A DNA stretch of 64,000 nucleotides from Citrobacter sp. Awk 4 (GCF_028069725.1 NZ_JANEWG010000021.1:1-64000), one strand, 5' to 3'. Positions 8,801 through 19,166 are shown, numbered from the stretch's first letter. Notes: generated by a model from the letters alone, not told the origin. Numbers and translations are program-made.

Positions 8801-8828
8801 CTTGAAAAGTGGAATTTTACCCTCAAAT
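8801..8828 (+). promoter_or_regulatory. Sigma-32-like heat-shock promoter of hspQ
   Basis: CTTGAAA (8801-8807, perfect -35) is followed after 12 bp by CCCTCAAAT (8820-8828), close to the CCCCAT-T -10 consensus. It starts directly after the rlmI stop and lies 30 bp before the hspQ ATG. hspQ is a known heat-shock gene. Confidence 0.65.
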
Positions 8829-8830
8829 AG

Positions 8831-9175
<345 letters not shown>

Positions 9176-9185
9176 TTTTAGTCCG

Positions 9186-9270
9186 TGCCCGATGGCGCTT
9201 CGCTTATCGGGCCTACGCGTCTTATCCGGCCATGAACGGTAGGCCGGATAAGCAACGCGCCATCCGGCAA
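9186..9270. repeat. REP/BIME element
   Basis: Two inverted REP-like units lie between the convergent genes hspQ and yccU: one with GCCCGATGGCGCTTCGCTTATCGG, shown here only by its ends (GCCCGATGGCG and CTTATCGGGC), and one with TAGGCCGGATAAGC and CGCCATCCGGC. Such elements stabilise 3' ends of mRNA or bind gyrase. Confidence 0.85.
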
Positions 9271-9280
9271 CCGAACAGAC

Positions 9281-9694
9281 TTACTTTGCCAGTCCCAGAC
9301 GTGGGATCTCAATCGCCGGACAGCGATCCATCACAACGGCCAGACCCGCATTTCGCGCCAGTACCGCAGCTTGCTCATTAATCACGCCCAACTGCATCCA
9401 CAGCGTTTTCGCGCCGATAGCAATCGCCTCCTGTGCGACGCCCCACGCAGCTTCTGAATTACGAAAAACATCTACCATATCGACGTGTTCCGGAACATCA
9501 GCCAGAGTCGCGTAGCCTTTCTGCCCTAACAGCGTCGTCCCGGCCACCTTTGGTGAAACAGGAATCACATGATAGCCCTGGTCGAGCAGATATTTCATCA
9601 CGCGATAGCTCGGGCGATCGGGTTTATCACTCGCCCCCACCAGCGCAATAGTACGGGTGGACGTCAAAATGCCAGCAATGTCGGTCTCTTTCAT
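9281..9694 (-). CDS. yccU: CoA-binding Rossmann-fold protein YccU
   Basis: The 137 residues from MKETDIAG match the E. coli YccU length. It is a CoA_binding_2 family protein with the nucleotide-binding segment [14 protein letters not shown] near residue 16 and the conserved [10 protein letters not shown] and LWMQLG stretches. Ligand binding is known for the family, but the physiological role is not. The ATG one codon upstream is an alternative; GGAGAAAG precedes both. It is convergent with hspQ, with a REP element between. Confidence 0.92.
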   Translation of the reverse strand: MKETDIAGILTSTRTIALVGASDKPDRPSYRVMKYLLDQGYHVIPVSPKVAGTTLLGQKGYATLADVPEHVDMVDVFRNSEAAWGVAQEAIAIGAKTLWMQLGVINEQAAVLARNAGLAVVMDRCPAIEIPRLGLAK

Positions 9695-9867
9695 CATCTT
9701 TCTCCAGGCTGTTTTGCAAAGTGTACGACAAACCCGACATCCCAACCATTCGCCCCATACGAATGTATGAGAGCAAAAGTTAAAAATATGTCTATATGTT
9801 AGTAAAGATGATTACCGTAAAATTTTGATACATTATTCATTATGCGGTCTTTGACCAGGAGAATCCT

Positions 9868-10530
9868 ATGAAAGCCGGCATTGTGACAACCTTCATTGTA
9901 TTGATTTTGCCGGCCACCGTTTTCGCCACCACCTTACGTCTCTCCAGTGATGTAGATCTTCTTGTTTTAGATGGCAAAAAAGTCTCCAGTTCGTTGTTAC
10001 GGGGGGCCGACAGCCTTGAACTGGATAACGGTCCGCATCAGCTGGTTTTTCGTGTGGAGAAGACTATTCGCCTCTCCAGCCATGAAGAGCGACTCTATAT
10101 CTCACCGCCGTTGGTGGTGAGCTTCGATACTCAACTCATCAGCCAGGTCAATTTTCATCTCCCACGGCTGGAGAACGAGCGTGAAACAGCGCATTTTGAT
10201 GCCACGCCACGCCTTGAACTACTGGATGGCGACGCTATGCCAATCCCGGTAAAGCTTGATATTCTGGCCATCACATCGACGGCCAAAGTCATTGATTATG
10301 AACTTGAAACCGAACGCTATAATAAAGCGTCTAAACACGCCTCGTTGCCGCAGTTTGCAACGATGATGGCCGATGACAGTACTCTGCTTTCGGGGATCTC
10401 GGAGCTGGATGCCATTCCGCCACAATCTCAGACGCTCACCGAGCAACGACTCAAATACTGGTTTAAACAAGCCGACCCGCAAACCCGAAATAACTTCCTG
10501 AAGTGGGCAGAAAAACAGCCTTCTTCATAA
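9868..10530 (+). CDS. yccT: Periplasmic UPF0319 protein YccT (CsgI)
   Basis: The 220 residues begin with a clear signal peptide (cleavage near TVFA|TTLRL), so the protein is periplasmic. It is an ortholog of E. coli YccT by length and sequence throughout. In Salmonella YccT/CsgI has been reported to restrain curli production by interfering with CsgA polymerisation. It contains no recognisable catalytic motif. The gene stands alone between yccU (divergent) and mgsA. Confidence 0.93.
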   Translation: MKAGIVTTFIVLILPATVFATTLRLSSDVDLLVLDGKKVSSSLLRGADSLELDNGPHQLVFRVEKTIRLSSHEERLYISPPLVVSFDTQLISQVNFHLPRLENERETAHFDATPRLELLDGDAMPIPVKLDILAITSTAKVIDYELETERYNKASKHASLPQFATMMADDSTLLSGISELDAIPPQSQTLTEQRLKYWFKQADPQTRNNFLKWAEKQPSS

Positions 10531-10623
10531 CGTTTTGGCATCAGTACGCTTTTTTTACGTCTTTCTCTTGCAGCGTCAATAGCTTCCAGTACTCTGTAGC
10601 AAGGTTAACTACGGAATTGAACT

Positions 10624-11085
10624 ATGGAACTGACGACTCGCACGTTGCCGGCGCGCAAACATATTGCGCTGGTTGCCCACGATCACTGCAAACAGATGTT
10701 GATGAACTGGGTTGAACGCCACCAGCCATTACTGGAAAAGCACGAACTTTACGCTACCGGAACAACAGGAAACTTAATTCAACGCGCGACAGGTATGGAC
10801 GTGAACGCCATGCTGAGCGGCCCGATGGGCGGCGACCAGCAAGTTGGCGCACTGATCTCTGAAGGGAAAATTGATGTCCTGATTTTCTTTTGGGATCCGC
10901 TCAATGCGGTGCCGCACGATCCGGATGTCAAAGCGCTGCTGCGTCTGGCAACCGTGTGGAATATCCCGGTTGCCACCAACGTTTCTACCGCCGATTTTAT
11001 TATCCAGTCGCCGAATTTCAGCGATGCGGTGGAGATTTTGATCCCGGATTACGACCGCTACCTGGCCGAGCGCCTCAAGTCATAA
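10624..11085 (+). CDS. mgsA: Methylglyoxal synthase
   Basis: This is 153 residues, one more than E. coli. It converts dihydroxyacetone phosphate to methylglyoxal and phosphate, a glycolytic bypass used when phosphate is limiting. Catalytic D71 is in GPMGGDQQ, H19 in VAHDHCK, and H98 falls in the [15 protein letters not shown] stretch, with the phosphate-binding GTTGN loop at 46-50. It is convergent with helD and shares a terminator hairpin that reaches almost to the helD stop. Confidence 0.97.
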   Translation: MELTTRTLPARKHIALVAHDHCKQMLMNWVERHQPLLEKHELYATGTTGNLIQRATGMDVNAMLSGPMGGDQQVGALISEGKIDVLIFFWDPLNAVPHDPDVKALLRLATVWNIPVATNVSTADFIIQSPNFSDAVEILIPDYDRYLAERLKS

Positions 11086-11089
11086 GTCT

Positions 11090-11115
11090 ACAGGCGGCGC
11101 TTGCCGCCTGTTTCT
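11090..11115 (+). terminator. mgsA terminator (possibly bidirectional)
   Basis: A 9-bp perfect stem ACAGGCGGC/GCCGCCTGT with loop GCTT lies between the mgsA stop and the convergent helD stop. The following T-run (TTCTC) is weak. Confidence 0.7.
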
Positions 11116-13169
11116 CAAGGTTTCCTCGCTACCGGCACATCCAGGTGCTTCAGATCGTCGACAAAACAAGACGGACTTTCTTTGCTAAATAACACCCACA
11201 CACGATGCCGGGCACGTGTCAATGCCACATACAGCAATCTCCGCTCTTCTGCATTCGGGAAATCTTCCACCTGCGGCAGCAAAGCCTCTTCCATGATCGA
11301 CTCGCGCGCCGGCGCCGGAAAACCATCGCTTCCCTCCTGCAATCCGACGATAATCGCATAGTCTGCCTGCTGGCCTTTACTGGCATGAATGGTCATGAAA
11401 TCCAGCTGTAGTTTTGGCCAGCGCGTCGCAGCCTTTTCCAGACAGGCGGGTTTCAAATGATGGTAGCGCGCCAGCACCAGAATACGCTCATCCTCTTTTG
11501 CATAACCAGAAAGCTTATCCAGCAAAGCATCCAGCTGACTTTCTTCCAGCAACGTGACCGCCTTTTTATCTCCTGCCGTCAGACTGTTGAGCGGTTTTGC
11601 GAGTTGGTGCGGATTCTGTTGGATAAATCGGTTAGCAATTTCACCGATCCGGCTGTTGAAGCGATATGTAGTATCGAGATCACAGCGATCACCCTCGCCA
11701 AACGTTTGATGAAACGCCGTCGTGAGCGAAAGCTGCGCCCCACTGAAACGATAAATGGCCTGCCAGTCATCCCCTACAGCAAACAATGTGCTATGTGGGT
11801 TTTGCCGGCGCAACGCGGCCAGCAATGCCGCACGTTGCGGGGAGATATCCTGAAATTCGTCAACCAGAATATGCTTCCACGGGCTGATAAAGCGCCCTTT
11901 TTCAAGGCAAACAATCGCCTGATGAATAAGCCCGGAGAAATCGACAGCATCTTCCTCCTTCAGCGCGCTTTTCCATGCTTTCAGTAACGGCGCCATCAAT
12001 TTGATGCGTTTACCGAACAGGTCGCGGATCTCTTCCGGCGCGCTGGCGATCATCTCGGCCTGTGTGCCGCCATGCATCCGCATCAGACTCACCCAACGAT
12101 CCAGTCGTGGTGCCAGTCGACGTCGCAGCTTTTCATCATCCCAGAAATTGCCTTCCGGCACGCTCCACTGCATTTCGTCTTCCAGCCATTGCCGCCAGCC
12201 TTTTGCCTGTGCCTTTTTCTCACTGCACTGCTGTCGCCATGCAGAAATAAAAAGCTGATGTCTCGCGTCAGTGTCGTTTTCAAGTTTACTGATCGTGGGG
12301 ACTTTTTTGCTCCCTTGCTGGATGATATGCAGAGCAAGCGCATGGAACGTTCGCGCGGCGATCTCTTCAGTATGCAACCGCTCGCGAATACGTTCGTCCA
12401 TCTCTTCGGCAGCTTTACGGCCAAAAGCCAACAGCAGGATTTGTTCAGCCGCTGCCTCTCCTCGGGTCAAAAGCCAACCTGCACGAGCGACCAACACCGA
12501 CGTTTTGCCACTGCCAGCACCGGCAAGAACCAGCAGCGAATGCTCACCGTTTACAACCGCTCTGGCCTGTGCGGGATTCAATGGCGACGATTCTATCTGT
12601 TCAAAAAACGCCGCATATTTTGTCAGCATGACATCGGTATAAGCCTGATTATGCGCCAGCCGACAACCTTCGATATCTTTTAGCCATGCCAGGCACTTAC
12701 GCCATGCATCACGACAATTTTCAAAGGATTCCAGCCGGTTGACAGGCAACGGCAGCGCCGCAAACGCGTGACGAATTTGCTGCTGAATTCCTGACGTTTG
12801 CTCACGGGTCAACCATGTGTTTTCCCCCGTTCTCTGCGCAATAAGGTCTAATTGCTCCTGCAACACCCGCGCAGCGACTTCGCTCATCTCCTGGCTCCAG
12901 CGTTGCCAGTGCGTTTCCAGGTGATGGTGAAACCGTTGTGTTTCGCTCCATTCTGTACCGTGCAAACGCACCACTTTATCATCCGGGAGGACGAACTCCA
13001 GTTCTCCCCAGACCAGGCCGCGCTTGCAATGGATCGCCAGTAACTGATTGAATGGAATAAGGTATTCATGGCGATCGCCAGAGACTTTGATACCGGCATT
13101 AAGAATAACAGCCCGATCGTAAGGGTGTTGCGCCAGACGTTTTCCAAGAGAAGTTGCTTTCAGTTCCAT
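11115..13169 (-). CDS. helD: DNA helicase IV
   Basis: This 684-residue superfamily 1 (UvrD/Rep-like) 3'-5' helicase equals E. coli HelD in length. It has an N-terminal accessory domain (about 1-180), Walker A GAGSGKTS near 216-223, the Q-motif region LNPAQARAV just before it, Walker B HILVDEFQDIS, motif III GDDWQAIYRFSGA, and the late TIHASKGQQAD and YVALTRAR motifs. It acts in recombinational repair. It is named like, but unrelated to, the Gram-positive RNA-polymerase HelD. It is convergent with mgsA. Confidence 0.96.
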   Translation of the reverse strand: MELKATSLGKRLAQHPYDRAVILNAGIKVSGDRHEYLIPFNQLLAIHCKRGLVWGELEFVLPDDKVVRLHGTEWSETQRFHHHLETHWQRWSQEMSEVAARVLQEQLDLIAQRTGENTWLTREQTSGIQQQIRHAFAALPLPVNRLESFENCRDAWRKCLAWLKDIEGCRLAHNQAYTDVMLTKYAAFFEQIESSPLNPAQARAVVNGEHSLLVLAGAGSGKTSVLVARAGWLLTRGEAAAEQILLLAFGRKAAEEMDERIRERLHTEEIAARTFHALALHIIQQGSKKVPTISKLENDTDARHQLFISAWRQQCSEKKAQAKGWRQWLEDEMQWSVPEGNFWDDEKLRRRLAPRLDRWVSLMRMHGGTQAEMIASAPEEIRDLFGKRIKLMAPLLKAWKSALKEEDAVDFSGLIHQAIVCLEKGRFISPWKHILVDEFQDISPQRAALLAALRRQNPHSTLFAVGDDWQAIYRFSGAQLSLTTAFHQTFGEGDRCDLDTTYRFNSRIGEIANRFIQQNPHQLAKPLNSLTAGDKKAVTLLEESQLDALLDKLSGYAKEDERILVLARYHHLKPACLEKAATRWPKLQLDFMTIHASKGQQADYAIIVGLQEGSDGFPAPARESIMEEALLPQVEDFPNAEERRLLYVALTRARHRVWVLFSKESPSCFVDDLKHLDVPVARKP

Positions 13170-13291
13170 GACTCAGTGGATCCACACGAGAGGTTTACTT
13201 CTCAGTGTAACCGCCAGAGAAAACGTGCTCCAGCCCAAAAAAACGTTACAATTGCCTGGAATCATAGAAAACCAGATTTGACCGAGGCTTT

Positions 13292-13738
13292 ATGCGTACC
13301 GTTCTGAATATCCTAAATTTTGTGTTGGGGGGTTTTGCGACCACCCTGGCCTGGTTACTGGCGACGCTCGTCAGTATCGTTCTGATTTTTACATTACCTC
13401 TGACGCGTTCGTGCTGGGAGATAACCAAACTCTCTCTGTTTCCTTACGGCAACGAAGCGATTCATGTGGATGAACTCAATCCAGCGGGTAAAAATGCGCT
13501 GATGAACACGGGCGGTACATTACTCAATGTATTCTGGCTAATTCTGTTCGGCTGGTGGTTATGCCTGATGCATATTGCTGCCGGTATTACCCAATGCATT
13601 ACGATAATCGGGATCCCTGTCGGCATTGCGAACTTCAAAATTGCCGCCATTGCACTCTGGCCGGTTGGCCGCCGTGTGGTCACTGTTGAAACCGCTCAGG
13701 CCGCGCGCGAAGCGAATGCGCGTCGCCGTTTTGAATAA
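13292..13738 (+). CDS. yccF: Inner-membrane protein YccF (DUF307)
   Basis: The 148 residues carry two YccF/DUF307 repeats, each with a hydrophobic segment (about 7-32 and 68-110) followed by the GxxxG-type ITIIGIPVGIANFKIAAIALWPVG stretch, of which ITIIGIPVGIANFK is the diagnostic core. Function is unknown. It ends 9 bp before yccS, so the two membrane proteins are probably co-transcribed. Confidence 0.93.
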   Translation: MRTVLNILNFVLGGFATTLAWLLATLVSIVLIFTLPLTRSCWEITKLSLFPYGNEAIHVDELNPAGKNALMNTGGTLLNVFWLILFGWWLCLMHIAAGITQCITIIGIPVGIANFKIAAIALWPVGRRVVTVETAQAAREANARRRFE

Positions 13739-13747
13739 TCAGGACTG

Positions 13748-15910
13748 ATGGCCTTTATGTTGAGTCCCCTGCTTAGGCGGTACACCTGGAACAGTACCTG
13801 GTTATATTATGTGCGCATTTTTATCGCACTGTGCGGCACTACGGCCCTGCCCTGGTGGCTGGGTGATGTCAAACTGACCATCCCGCTAACGCTGGGTATG
13901 GTGGCCGCGGCGTTGACCGATCTGGATGATCGCCTTGCTGGACGCCTGCGCAATTTGATTATCACACTGATCTGTTTTTTCATCGCCTCCGCCTCCGTGG
14001 AATTATTGTTTCCATGGCCCTGGCTTTTCGCCATAGGCCTGACGTTATCGACCAGCGGATTTATTTTGCTCGGCGGCCTCGGGCAGCGCTACGCGACCAT
14101 TGCTTTTGGCGCATTGCTGATCGCCATCTACACCATGCTTGGCGCATCGCTGTACGAGCAGTGGTACCAACAGCCATTGCTCCTGTTGGCAGGGGCTGTA
14201 TGGTATAACCTGCTTACGCTGACCGGGCATCTGTTGTTCCCTATCCGCCCACTGCAAGATAATCTGGCGCGCAGCTATGAGCAGCTCGCGCATTATCTGG
14301 AATTAAAATCCCGATTATATGATCCGGATATTGAAGATGAGAGCCAGGCGCCTTTATACGATTTAGCACTGGCCAACGGGCAACTGATGGCAACGCTGAA
14401 CCAGACAAAAATTTCCCTGCTCACTCGTCTGCGTGGCGACCGTGGGCAGCGTGGTACGCGCCGGACGCTACACTACTATTTTGTTGCGCAGGATATTCAT
14501 GAACGAGCCAGCTCGTCGCATATCCAGTATCAAACGCTACGCGATCATTTCCGTCACAGCGACGTGATGTTCCGCTTTCAGCGTTTGATGTCGATGCAAG
14601 GGCAGGCCTGTATGCATCTGTCGCGCTGTATTTTACTGCGCACGCCCTATCAACATGATCCGCATTTTGAACGTGCATTCACGCACCTTGACGCGGCGCT
14701 CGAACGCATGCGTGCCGGAGGCGCTTCAGCAGACTTACTGAAAACGCTGGGCTTTTTACTCGCAAATTTACGCGCAATAGATGCACAACTCGCCACGATC
14801 GAGTCTGAGCAGGCGCAGGCGGCGCCCCGCAATGAATCAGAGAATCAGCTGGCGGACGATAGTCCGCACGGATTCAGCGATACCTGGTTACGGTTGAGCC
14901 GCAATTTCACGCCAGAGTCCGCCCTGTTTCGTCACGCAGTAAGAATGTCGTTAGTGCTCTGCCTGGGCTATACCTTGATCCAAATTACCGGAATGGATCA
15001 CGGTTACTGGATCCTGCTTACCAGTCTGTTCGTGTGTCAGCCAAACTATAATGCTACCCGACATCGTCTGGCGTTGAGGATTATCGGCACGTTGGTGGGT
15101 GTCGCCATTGGTTTGCCGATATTGTGGTTCGTTCCCTCCCTTGAAGGGCAATTGATCCTGCTGGTGATTACAGGCGTGCTGTTTTTCGCGTTTCGCAATG
15201 TGCAGTATGCCCATGCCACGATGTTCATTACCTTACTGGTATTGCTGTGCTTTAACTTGCTGGGAGAAGGTTTTGAGGTCGCTCTGCCGCGCGTCATTGA
15301 TACGCTCATTGGCTGCGCCATCGCGTGGGCTGCCGTCAGCTTTATCTGGCCAGACTGGCGTTTTCGCAACCTTCCGCGTGTTCTGGAACGCGCAACAGAT
15401 GCAAACTGCCGCTATCTGGATGCGATCCTCGAACAATATCACCAGGGACGTGATAATCGACTTACCTACCGTATTGCCCGCCGGGATGCACACAATCGCG
15501 ATGCTGAGCTGGCATCAGTGGTGTCAAATATGTCGAGCGAGCCCGATGTCACCGCAGAAACCCGTGAGGCGGCGTTTCGGTTACTCTGCCTCAATCATAC
15601 TTTTACCAGCTATATTTCTGCGCTAGGTGCTCACCGTGAACAGTTAACCAATCAGGAGGTTCTGACCCTGCTGGACGATGCGGTATGTTACGTTGATGAT
15701 GCACTTCATCATCAACCCGCAGACGAACAACGGGTACATCAGGCGCTGGAGGGGCTAAAACAGCGGATTCAGCATCTGGAACCTCTCCCGGACAGCAAAG
15801 AACCGCTTGTCGTACAGCAGATTGGCCTGCTGATCGCGCTGCTCCCTGAGATCGGGCGTCTGCAACGACAAATTACGCAATTGCCGTCGAATACCCCTGT
15901 TATGTCGTAA
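13748..15910 (+). CDS. yccS: FUSC-family inner-membrane protein YccS
   Basis: The 720 residues form a fusaric-acid-resistance-like (FUSC/YccS-YhfK) protein with two blocks of transmembrane helices (about 15-165 and 395-540), each followed by a cytoplasmic domain. It may be an exporter component, but no substrate is established. AGGA precedes the ATG at 13748; a second ATG at 13757 would give 717 residues but has no good ribosome site. The 3' end overlaps the convergent sxy gene by 11 bp. Confidence 0.93.
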   Translation: MAFMLSPLLRRYTWNSTWLYYVRIFIALCGTTALPWWLGDVKLTIPLTLGMVAAALTDLDDRLAGRLRNLIITLICFFIASASVELLFPWPWLFAIGLTLSTSGFILLGGLGQRYATIAFGALLIAIYTMLGASLYEQWYQQPLLLLAGAVWYNLLTLTGHLLFPIRPLQDNLARSYEQLAHYLELKSRLYDPDIEDESQAPLYDLALANGQLMATLNQTKISLLTRLRGDRGQRGTRRTLHYYFVAQDIHERASSSHIQYQTLRDHFRHSDVMFRFQRLMSMQGQACMHLSRCILLRTPYQHDPHFERAFTHLDAALERMRAGGASADLLKTLGFLLANLRAIDAQLATIESEQAQAAPRNESENQLADDSPHGFSDTWLRLSRNFTPESALFRHAVRMSLVLCLGYTLIQITGMDHGYWILLTSLFVCQPNYNATRHRLALRIIGTLVGVAIGLPILWFVPSLEGQLILLVITGVLFFAFRNVQYAHATMFITLLVLLCFNLLGEGFEVALPRVIDTLIGCAIAWAAVSFIWPDWRFRNLPRVLERATDANCRYLDAILEQYHQGRDNRLTYRIARRDAHNRDAELASVVSNMSSEPDVTAETREAAFRLLCLNHTFTSYISALGAHREQLTNQEVLTLLDDAVCYVDDALHHQPADEQRVHQALEGLKQRIQHLEPLPDSKEPLVVQQIGLLIALLPEIGRLQRQITQLPSNTPVMS

Positions 15911-16502
15911 GTGACTGAACCCAGTCTGCAAGCTCCTGGCGGCGTGTCGCCGGGAGCGCGGCTTCATGAACCCCGAGAATCGCCCCCTCCAGAGAATAGA
16001 GAACTTTCACCGTCAGAGACTTATTTAGATGACGAAGCCTCAGCCAGCTCATTTTCGCCCCCAGATTCCGTAATGTGCTCTCATCTTTAATCCCTGCCTC
16101 GTTCAGGAGGATCTCCAGATGAAAGGTCATATTGGGTAAATCCTTCAAACGATGTTGTGAAAAACGGGTATGTTTTTCCTTTACTGCCGCATCCAGTGAA
16201 TACTGTGATAAACGTACCAGTTGTTGCTGGTCACACCACAGGCTTTCATCCACCCGATAATAATGGAGCATAACCTGACGTCCGCGCTTCATAAATGTCA
16301 GCCAGACAGGCGGGTGTTTCACACAATACTGTGCGCTTTGCTCACAGGCACGAAGGTATAGTTCACCATTAGCGACCATCGCAAAGACAGTATCCCCAAT
16401 ACTCAAACTGTAACTGCCAAACAACGAGCGATAGCCAATCGTGCCCAGTGAAGCCAGGTATTCTTGAGATTTATAGATTCGACTATAAGAAAGTGTTCTC
16501 AT
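15900..16502 (-). CDS. sxy: Competence/CRP-S regulator Sxy (TfoX)
   Basis: The 200 residues have an N-terminal TfoX_N domain (RSLFGSYSLSIGDTVFAMV) and a C-terminal TfoX_C helix-hairpin region (LRNLGAKMSWLRLR). Sxy works with CRP at CRP-S promoters of DNA-uptake genes. It is somewhat shorter at the C terminus than E. coli Sxy (209). The gene diverges from sulA across 216 bp; the part next to sxy is AT-rich and would form a long mRNA leader, as known for sxy. I could not identify a CRP-S site with confidence. Confidence 0.93.
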   Translation of the reverse strand: MRTLSYSRIYKSQEYLASLGTIGYRSLFGSYSLSIGDTVFAMVANGELYLRACEQSAQYCVKHPPVWLTFMKRGRQVMLHYYRVDESLWCDQQQLVRLSQYSLDAAVKEKHTRFSQHRLKDLPNMTFHLEILLNEAGIKDESTLRNLGAKMSWLRLRHLNKSLTVKVLYSLEGAILGVHEAALPATRRQELADWVQSLTT

Positions 16503-16654
16503 AAAAATCCTTTTAAATCATAAACTAAATGAATAATTTGCAGTAGCAGCTCCGTTAATGACGAAAATAGGCAACTTATTCTCAAGGGGCAAGATGAATT
16601 TTGTTTTTACAGCGACAATGAATAAAAATTGCGAGTCTGTTTCCGAAAATAAGG

Positions 16655-16697
16655 TTGATCTTTGCTGGTTACAGGGTTACTGTACATCCATACAGTA
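16655..16697 (+). promoter_or_regulatory. sulA SOS promoter with LexA box
   Basis: TTGATC (-35, 16655-16660), 17 bp, then TACTGT (-10, 16678-16683). The -10 is the first half of a 20-bp LexA operator TACTGTACATCCATACAGTA (16678-16697) with CTGT-N8-ACAG intact. LexA bound here occludes the promoter, exactly as in E. coli sulA. Confidence 0.95.
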
Positions 16698-16718
16698 ACT
16701 CACAGGGCTGGATTGATT

Positions 16719-17228
16719 ATGTACACATCAGGTTATGCAAATCGTTCTTCGGCGCTCTCTTCCACTTCCGGTCGAATTGCGCGAGTCTCTTCGGAGAATG
16801 CTACCGCAGGGCTTATCAGTGAAGTGGTCTATCGCGAAGACCAGCCCATGATGACCCAATTACTCCTTTTACCCCTTCTGCAACAATTGGGGCAGCAATC
16901 GCGCTGGCAACTCTGGCTGACGCCACAGCAAAAACTCAGCCGGGAATGGGTGCAGTCAGCAGGACTTCCCCTCACTAAGGTGATGCAAATAAACCAGCTT
17001 TCGCCGTGCCATACTTTAGAATCAATGATTCGGGCATTGCGCACAGGCAATTACAGTGTCGTGATCGGTTGGTTGTCGGACGAATTGACAGAAGAAGAGC
17101 ATGCGCAACTGGTAAAAGCTGCCGATGAGGGGAATGCAATGGGATTTATTATGCGTCCGGTACGAGCCCACTCCTTAGCCCCGAGACAGCAATCCGGACT
17201 AAAAATTCACTCTAATTTGTATCATTAA
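16719..17228 (+). CDS. sulA: SOS cell-division inhibitor SulA
   Basis: The 169 residues from [10 protein letters not shown] equal the E. coli length. SulA binds FtsZ and blocks ring formation during the SOS response and is removed by Lon. The start 22 bp past the LexA box is preferred over a longer open frame, whose start would fall before the operator. The C-terminal Lon-recognition tail ends SNLYH. It lies upstream of ompA in the same direction, as in E. coli. Confidence 0.96.
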   Translation: MYTSGYANRSSALSSTSGRIARVSSENATAGLISEVVYREDQPMMTQLLLLPLLQQLGQQSRWQLWLTPQQKLSREWVQSAGLPLTKVMQINQLSPCHTLESMIRALRTGNYSVVIGWLSDELTEEEHAQLVKAADEGNAMGFIMRPVRAHSLAPRQQSGLKIHSNLYH

Positions 17229-17396
17229 GTAAAATTAGGATTAATCCTGGATTTTTTTTTCATGCTTTGCCGATGAATTGAAGCCTAAGGCTTTTTTGGT
17301 GCGAACGCTTGCCAGAAGCGGTTTCAGCGAATTTTGCTGCTCAATTTCTCATCTCTAAATGTTAAATAATGTGTATACAAGCCTTTTTTTTTCATA

Positions 17397-17414
17397 TGCC
17401 TGACGGAGTTCACA
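17397..17414 (+). promoter_or_regulatory. Candidate CRP site upstream of ompA
   Basis: TGCCTGACGGAGTTCACA has one perfect half (TCACA) and one weak half, in the same position as the CRP site described for E. coli ompA. The rest of the 354-bp sulA-ompA gap is AT-rich promoter DNA with poly-T runs and no gene. Confidence 0.5.
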
Positions 17415-17582
17415 CTTGTAAGTTTTCCACTACGTTGTAGACTTTACATCGCCAGGGGTGTTCGGCCTAAGCCGCAGATTCGGTAGAGTAACTATTGAGC
17501 AGGTCCCCCGGTGAAGGATTTAACCGTGTTATCTCGTTGGAGATATTCATGGCATATTTTGGATGATAACGAGGCGCAAAAA
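17415..17582 (+). promoter_or_regulatory. ompA promoter and stabilising 5' leader with MicA target
   Basis: The region repeats the E. coli ompA leader almost base for base, as recalled: the GTGAAGGATTTAACCG stretch, the ATCTCGTTGGAGAT hairpin (arms ATCTC and GAGAT) and the GATAACGAGGCGCAAAA sequence at the ribosome site. In E. coli the leader hairpins give the mRNA long life, and sRNA MicA pairs over the ribosome site under envelope stress. Confidence 0.75.
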
Positions 17583-18629
17583 ATGAAAAAGACAGCTATC
17601 GCGATTGCAGTGGCACTGGCTGGTTTCGCTACCGTAGCGCAGGCCGCTCCGAAAGATAACACCTGGTATACCGGTGCTAAACTGGGCTGGTCTCAGTTCC
17701 ATGACATTGGCAACAACCAAATCAACAACAACGGTTCAACTGAAGAAAGCCAGCTGGGCGCAGGCGCGTTCGGTGGTTATCAGGTTAACCCGTACGTTGG
17801 TTTCGAAATGGGTTATGACTGGTTAGGTCGTATGCCGTACAAAGGCAACACTCAGACCGGCGCTTTCAAAGCTCAGGGCGTTCAGCTGACCGCTAAACTG
17901 GGTTACCCAATCACTGACGATCTGGACATCTATACTCGTCTGGGTGGTATGGTTTGGCGTGCAGACGCTAAAAACAACACTGGCTTCAAAGACCACGACA
18001 CTGGCGTATCCCCAGTATTCGCAGGTGGTGTTGAGTACGCAATTACTCCTGAAATCGCTACCCGTCTGGAATACCAGTGGACCAACAACATCGGTGACGC
18101 TAACACCGTTGGTGGTCGTCCGGACAACGGCCTGCTGAGCGTAGGTGTTTCTTACCGTTTCGGCCAGGGCGAACCAGCTCCGGTTGTAGCTCCGGCTCCG
18201 GCTCCGGCTCCAGAAGTACAGACCAAACACTTCACTCTGAAGTCTGACGTTCTGTTCAACTTCAACAAAGCAACTCTGAAACCAGAAGGCCAGCAGGCTC
18301 TGGATCAGATGTACAGCCAGCTGAGCAACCTGGATCCGAAAGACGGTTCCGTTGTTGTTCTGGGCTTCACTGACCGCATCGGTTCTGACGCTTACAACCA
18401 GGGTCTGTCCGAGAAACGTGCTCAGTCCGTTGTTGATTACCTGATCTCCAAAGGTATTCCTTCTGACAAAATCTCTGCACGTGGCATGGGCGAATCCAAC
18501 CCGGTTACTGGCAACACCTGTGACAACGTGAAAGCTCGCGCTGCACTGATCGACTGCCTGGCTCCGGATCGTCGTGTTGAGATCGAAGTTAAAGGTATCA
18601 AAGACGTTGTAACTCAGCCTCAGGCTTAA
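17583..18629 (+). CDS. ompA: Outer membrane protein A
   Basis: The 348-residue precursor starts at [10 protein letters not shown] and has a 21-residue signal peptide (AQA|APKDN). An eight-strand beta-barrel (about 22-190) is followed by a Pro-Ala hinge ([13 protein letters not shown]) and a periplasmic OmpA_C domain (about 215-340) with the peptidoglycan-binding [12 protein letters not shown] motif and a disulfide pair in [14 protein letters not shown]. It anchors the outer membrane to peptidoglycan. The gene begins after GAGGCGCAAAAA, and codon use is strongly biased, as for a very highly expressed protein. The surface loops (first loop [12 protein letters not shown]) differ from E. coli. 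Confidence 0.99.
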   Translation: MKKTAIAIAVALAGFATVAQAAPKDNTWYTGAKLGWSQFHDIGNNQINNNGSTEESQLGAGAFGGYQVNPYVGFEMGYDWLGRMPYKGNTQTGAFKAQGVQLTAKLGYPITDDLDIYTRLGGMVWRADAKNNTGFKDHDTGVSPVFAGGVEYAITPEIATRLEYQWTNNIGDANTVGGRPDNGLLSVGVSYRFGQGEPAPVVAPAPAPAPEVQTKHFTLKSDVLFNFNKATLKPEGQQALDQMYSQLSNLDPKDGSVVVLGFTDRIGSDAYNQGLSEKRAQSVVDYLISKGIPSDKISARGMGESNPVTGNTCDNVKARAALIDCLAPDRRVEIEVKGIKDVVTQPQA

Positions 18630-18642
18630 GTTTCCGTCTAAT

Positions 18643-18671
18643 AAAAAACCCCGCTTTGCGGGGTTTTTTTT
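18643..18671 (+). terminator. ompA terminator
   Basis: AACCCCGC-TTT-GCGGGGTT stem with flanking A and T runs, 13 bp after the ompA stop. Confidence 0.93.
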
Positions 18672-18713
18672 CGCCATGCGACTGTATTCAGAACACCCTG
18701 TCAGGGTCACACA

Positions 18714-19166
18714 CTATTCTTTACCCAATAAGGCCTGCAGATCCTGCTTCAGCGTAGACATCTTACTGGCGTACTTCTCTTTATGTTCCGCATCTTCAAT
18801 CAACTGTACTATCGTCTCTGAAAGCGTTTTACCGCGGCGCTGCGCAAGACCAGCCAGACGTTGCCAGACGATAAATTCTAAATCGATTGATTTCTTACGC
18901 GTATGCTGATGTTCAGCATTGAAGTGTCGTTTGCGTCGCGCCCGTATCGTCTGTTTCATACGATTTAACAGCGCAGGATTCATATGCTCTTCAATCCAGG
19001 TATTAACCCGAACCGGTTCATTCTCGAGGGTTAGCAACAAATCGACGGCCTCTTTGGCAGCGCTGGCCTCCACGTAACGGGTAATCAACTCCCCTTCACG
19101 GTGCTTTTTCACCAGATACTTCCACTTCCAGCCGCTTTCAAGATTTTCAAGTTGTTGATATTTCAT
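18714..19166 (-). CDS. matP: Macrodomain Ter protein MatP
   Basis: This is 150 residues, as in E. coli. It has an N-terminal four-helix bundle, a central ribbon-helix-helix (about 95-130, [19 protein letters not shown]) and a C-terminal coiled coil that bridges DNA. MatP binds matS sites to organise the terminus region and couples it to the divisome through ZapB. I noticed no matS site (GTGACRNYGTCAC) in this window. Confidence 0.97.
   Translation of the reverse strand: MKYQQLENLESGWKWKYLVKKHREGELITRYVEASAAKEAVDLLLTLENEPVRVNTWIEEHMNPALLNRMKQTIRARRKRHFNAEHQHTRKKSIDLEFIVWQRLAGLAQRRGKTLSETIVQLIEDAEHKEKYASKMSTLKQDLQALLGKE

Noticed and set aside
9186-9270. Repeated hairpins that could suggest a CRISPR or attachment site
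   Set aside because: They match REP/BIME units in inverted orientation; there are no regular spacers or cas genes.
17823-18710. A 295-codon ORF antisense to ompA
   Set aside because: Strong ompA codon bias removes antisense stop codons; no ribosome site, and the composition is low-quality (repeated Val/Asn/Ser).
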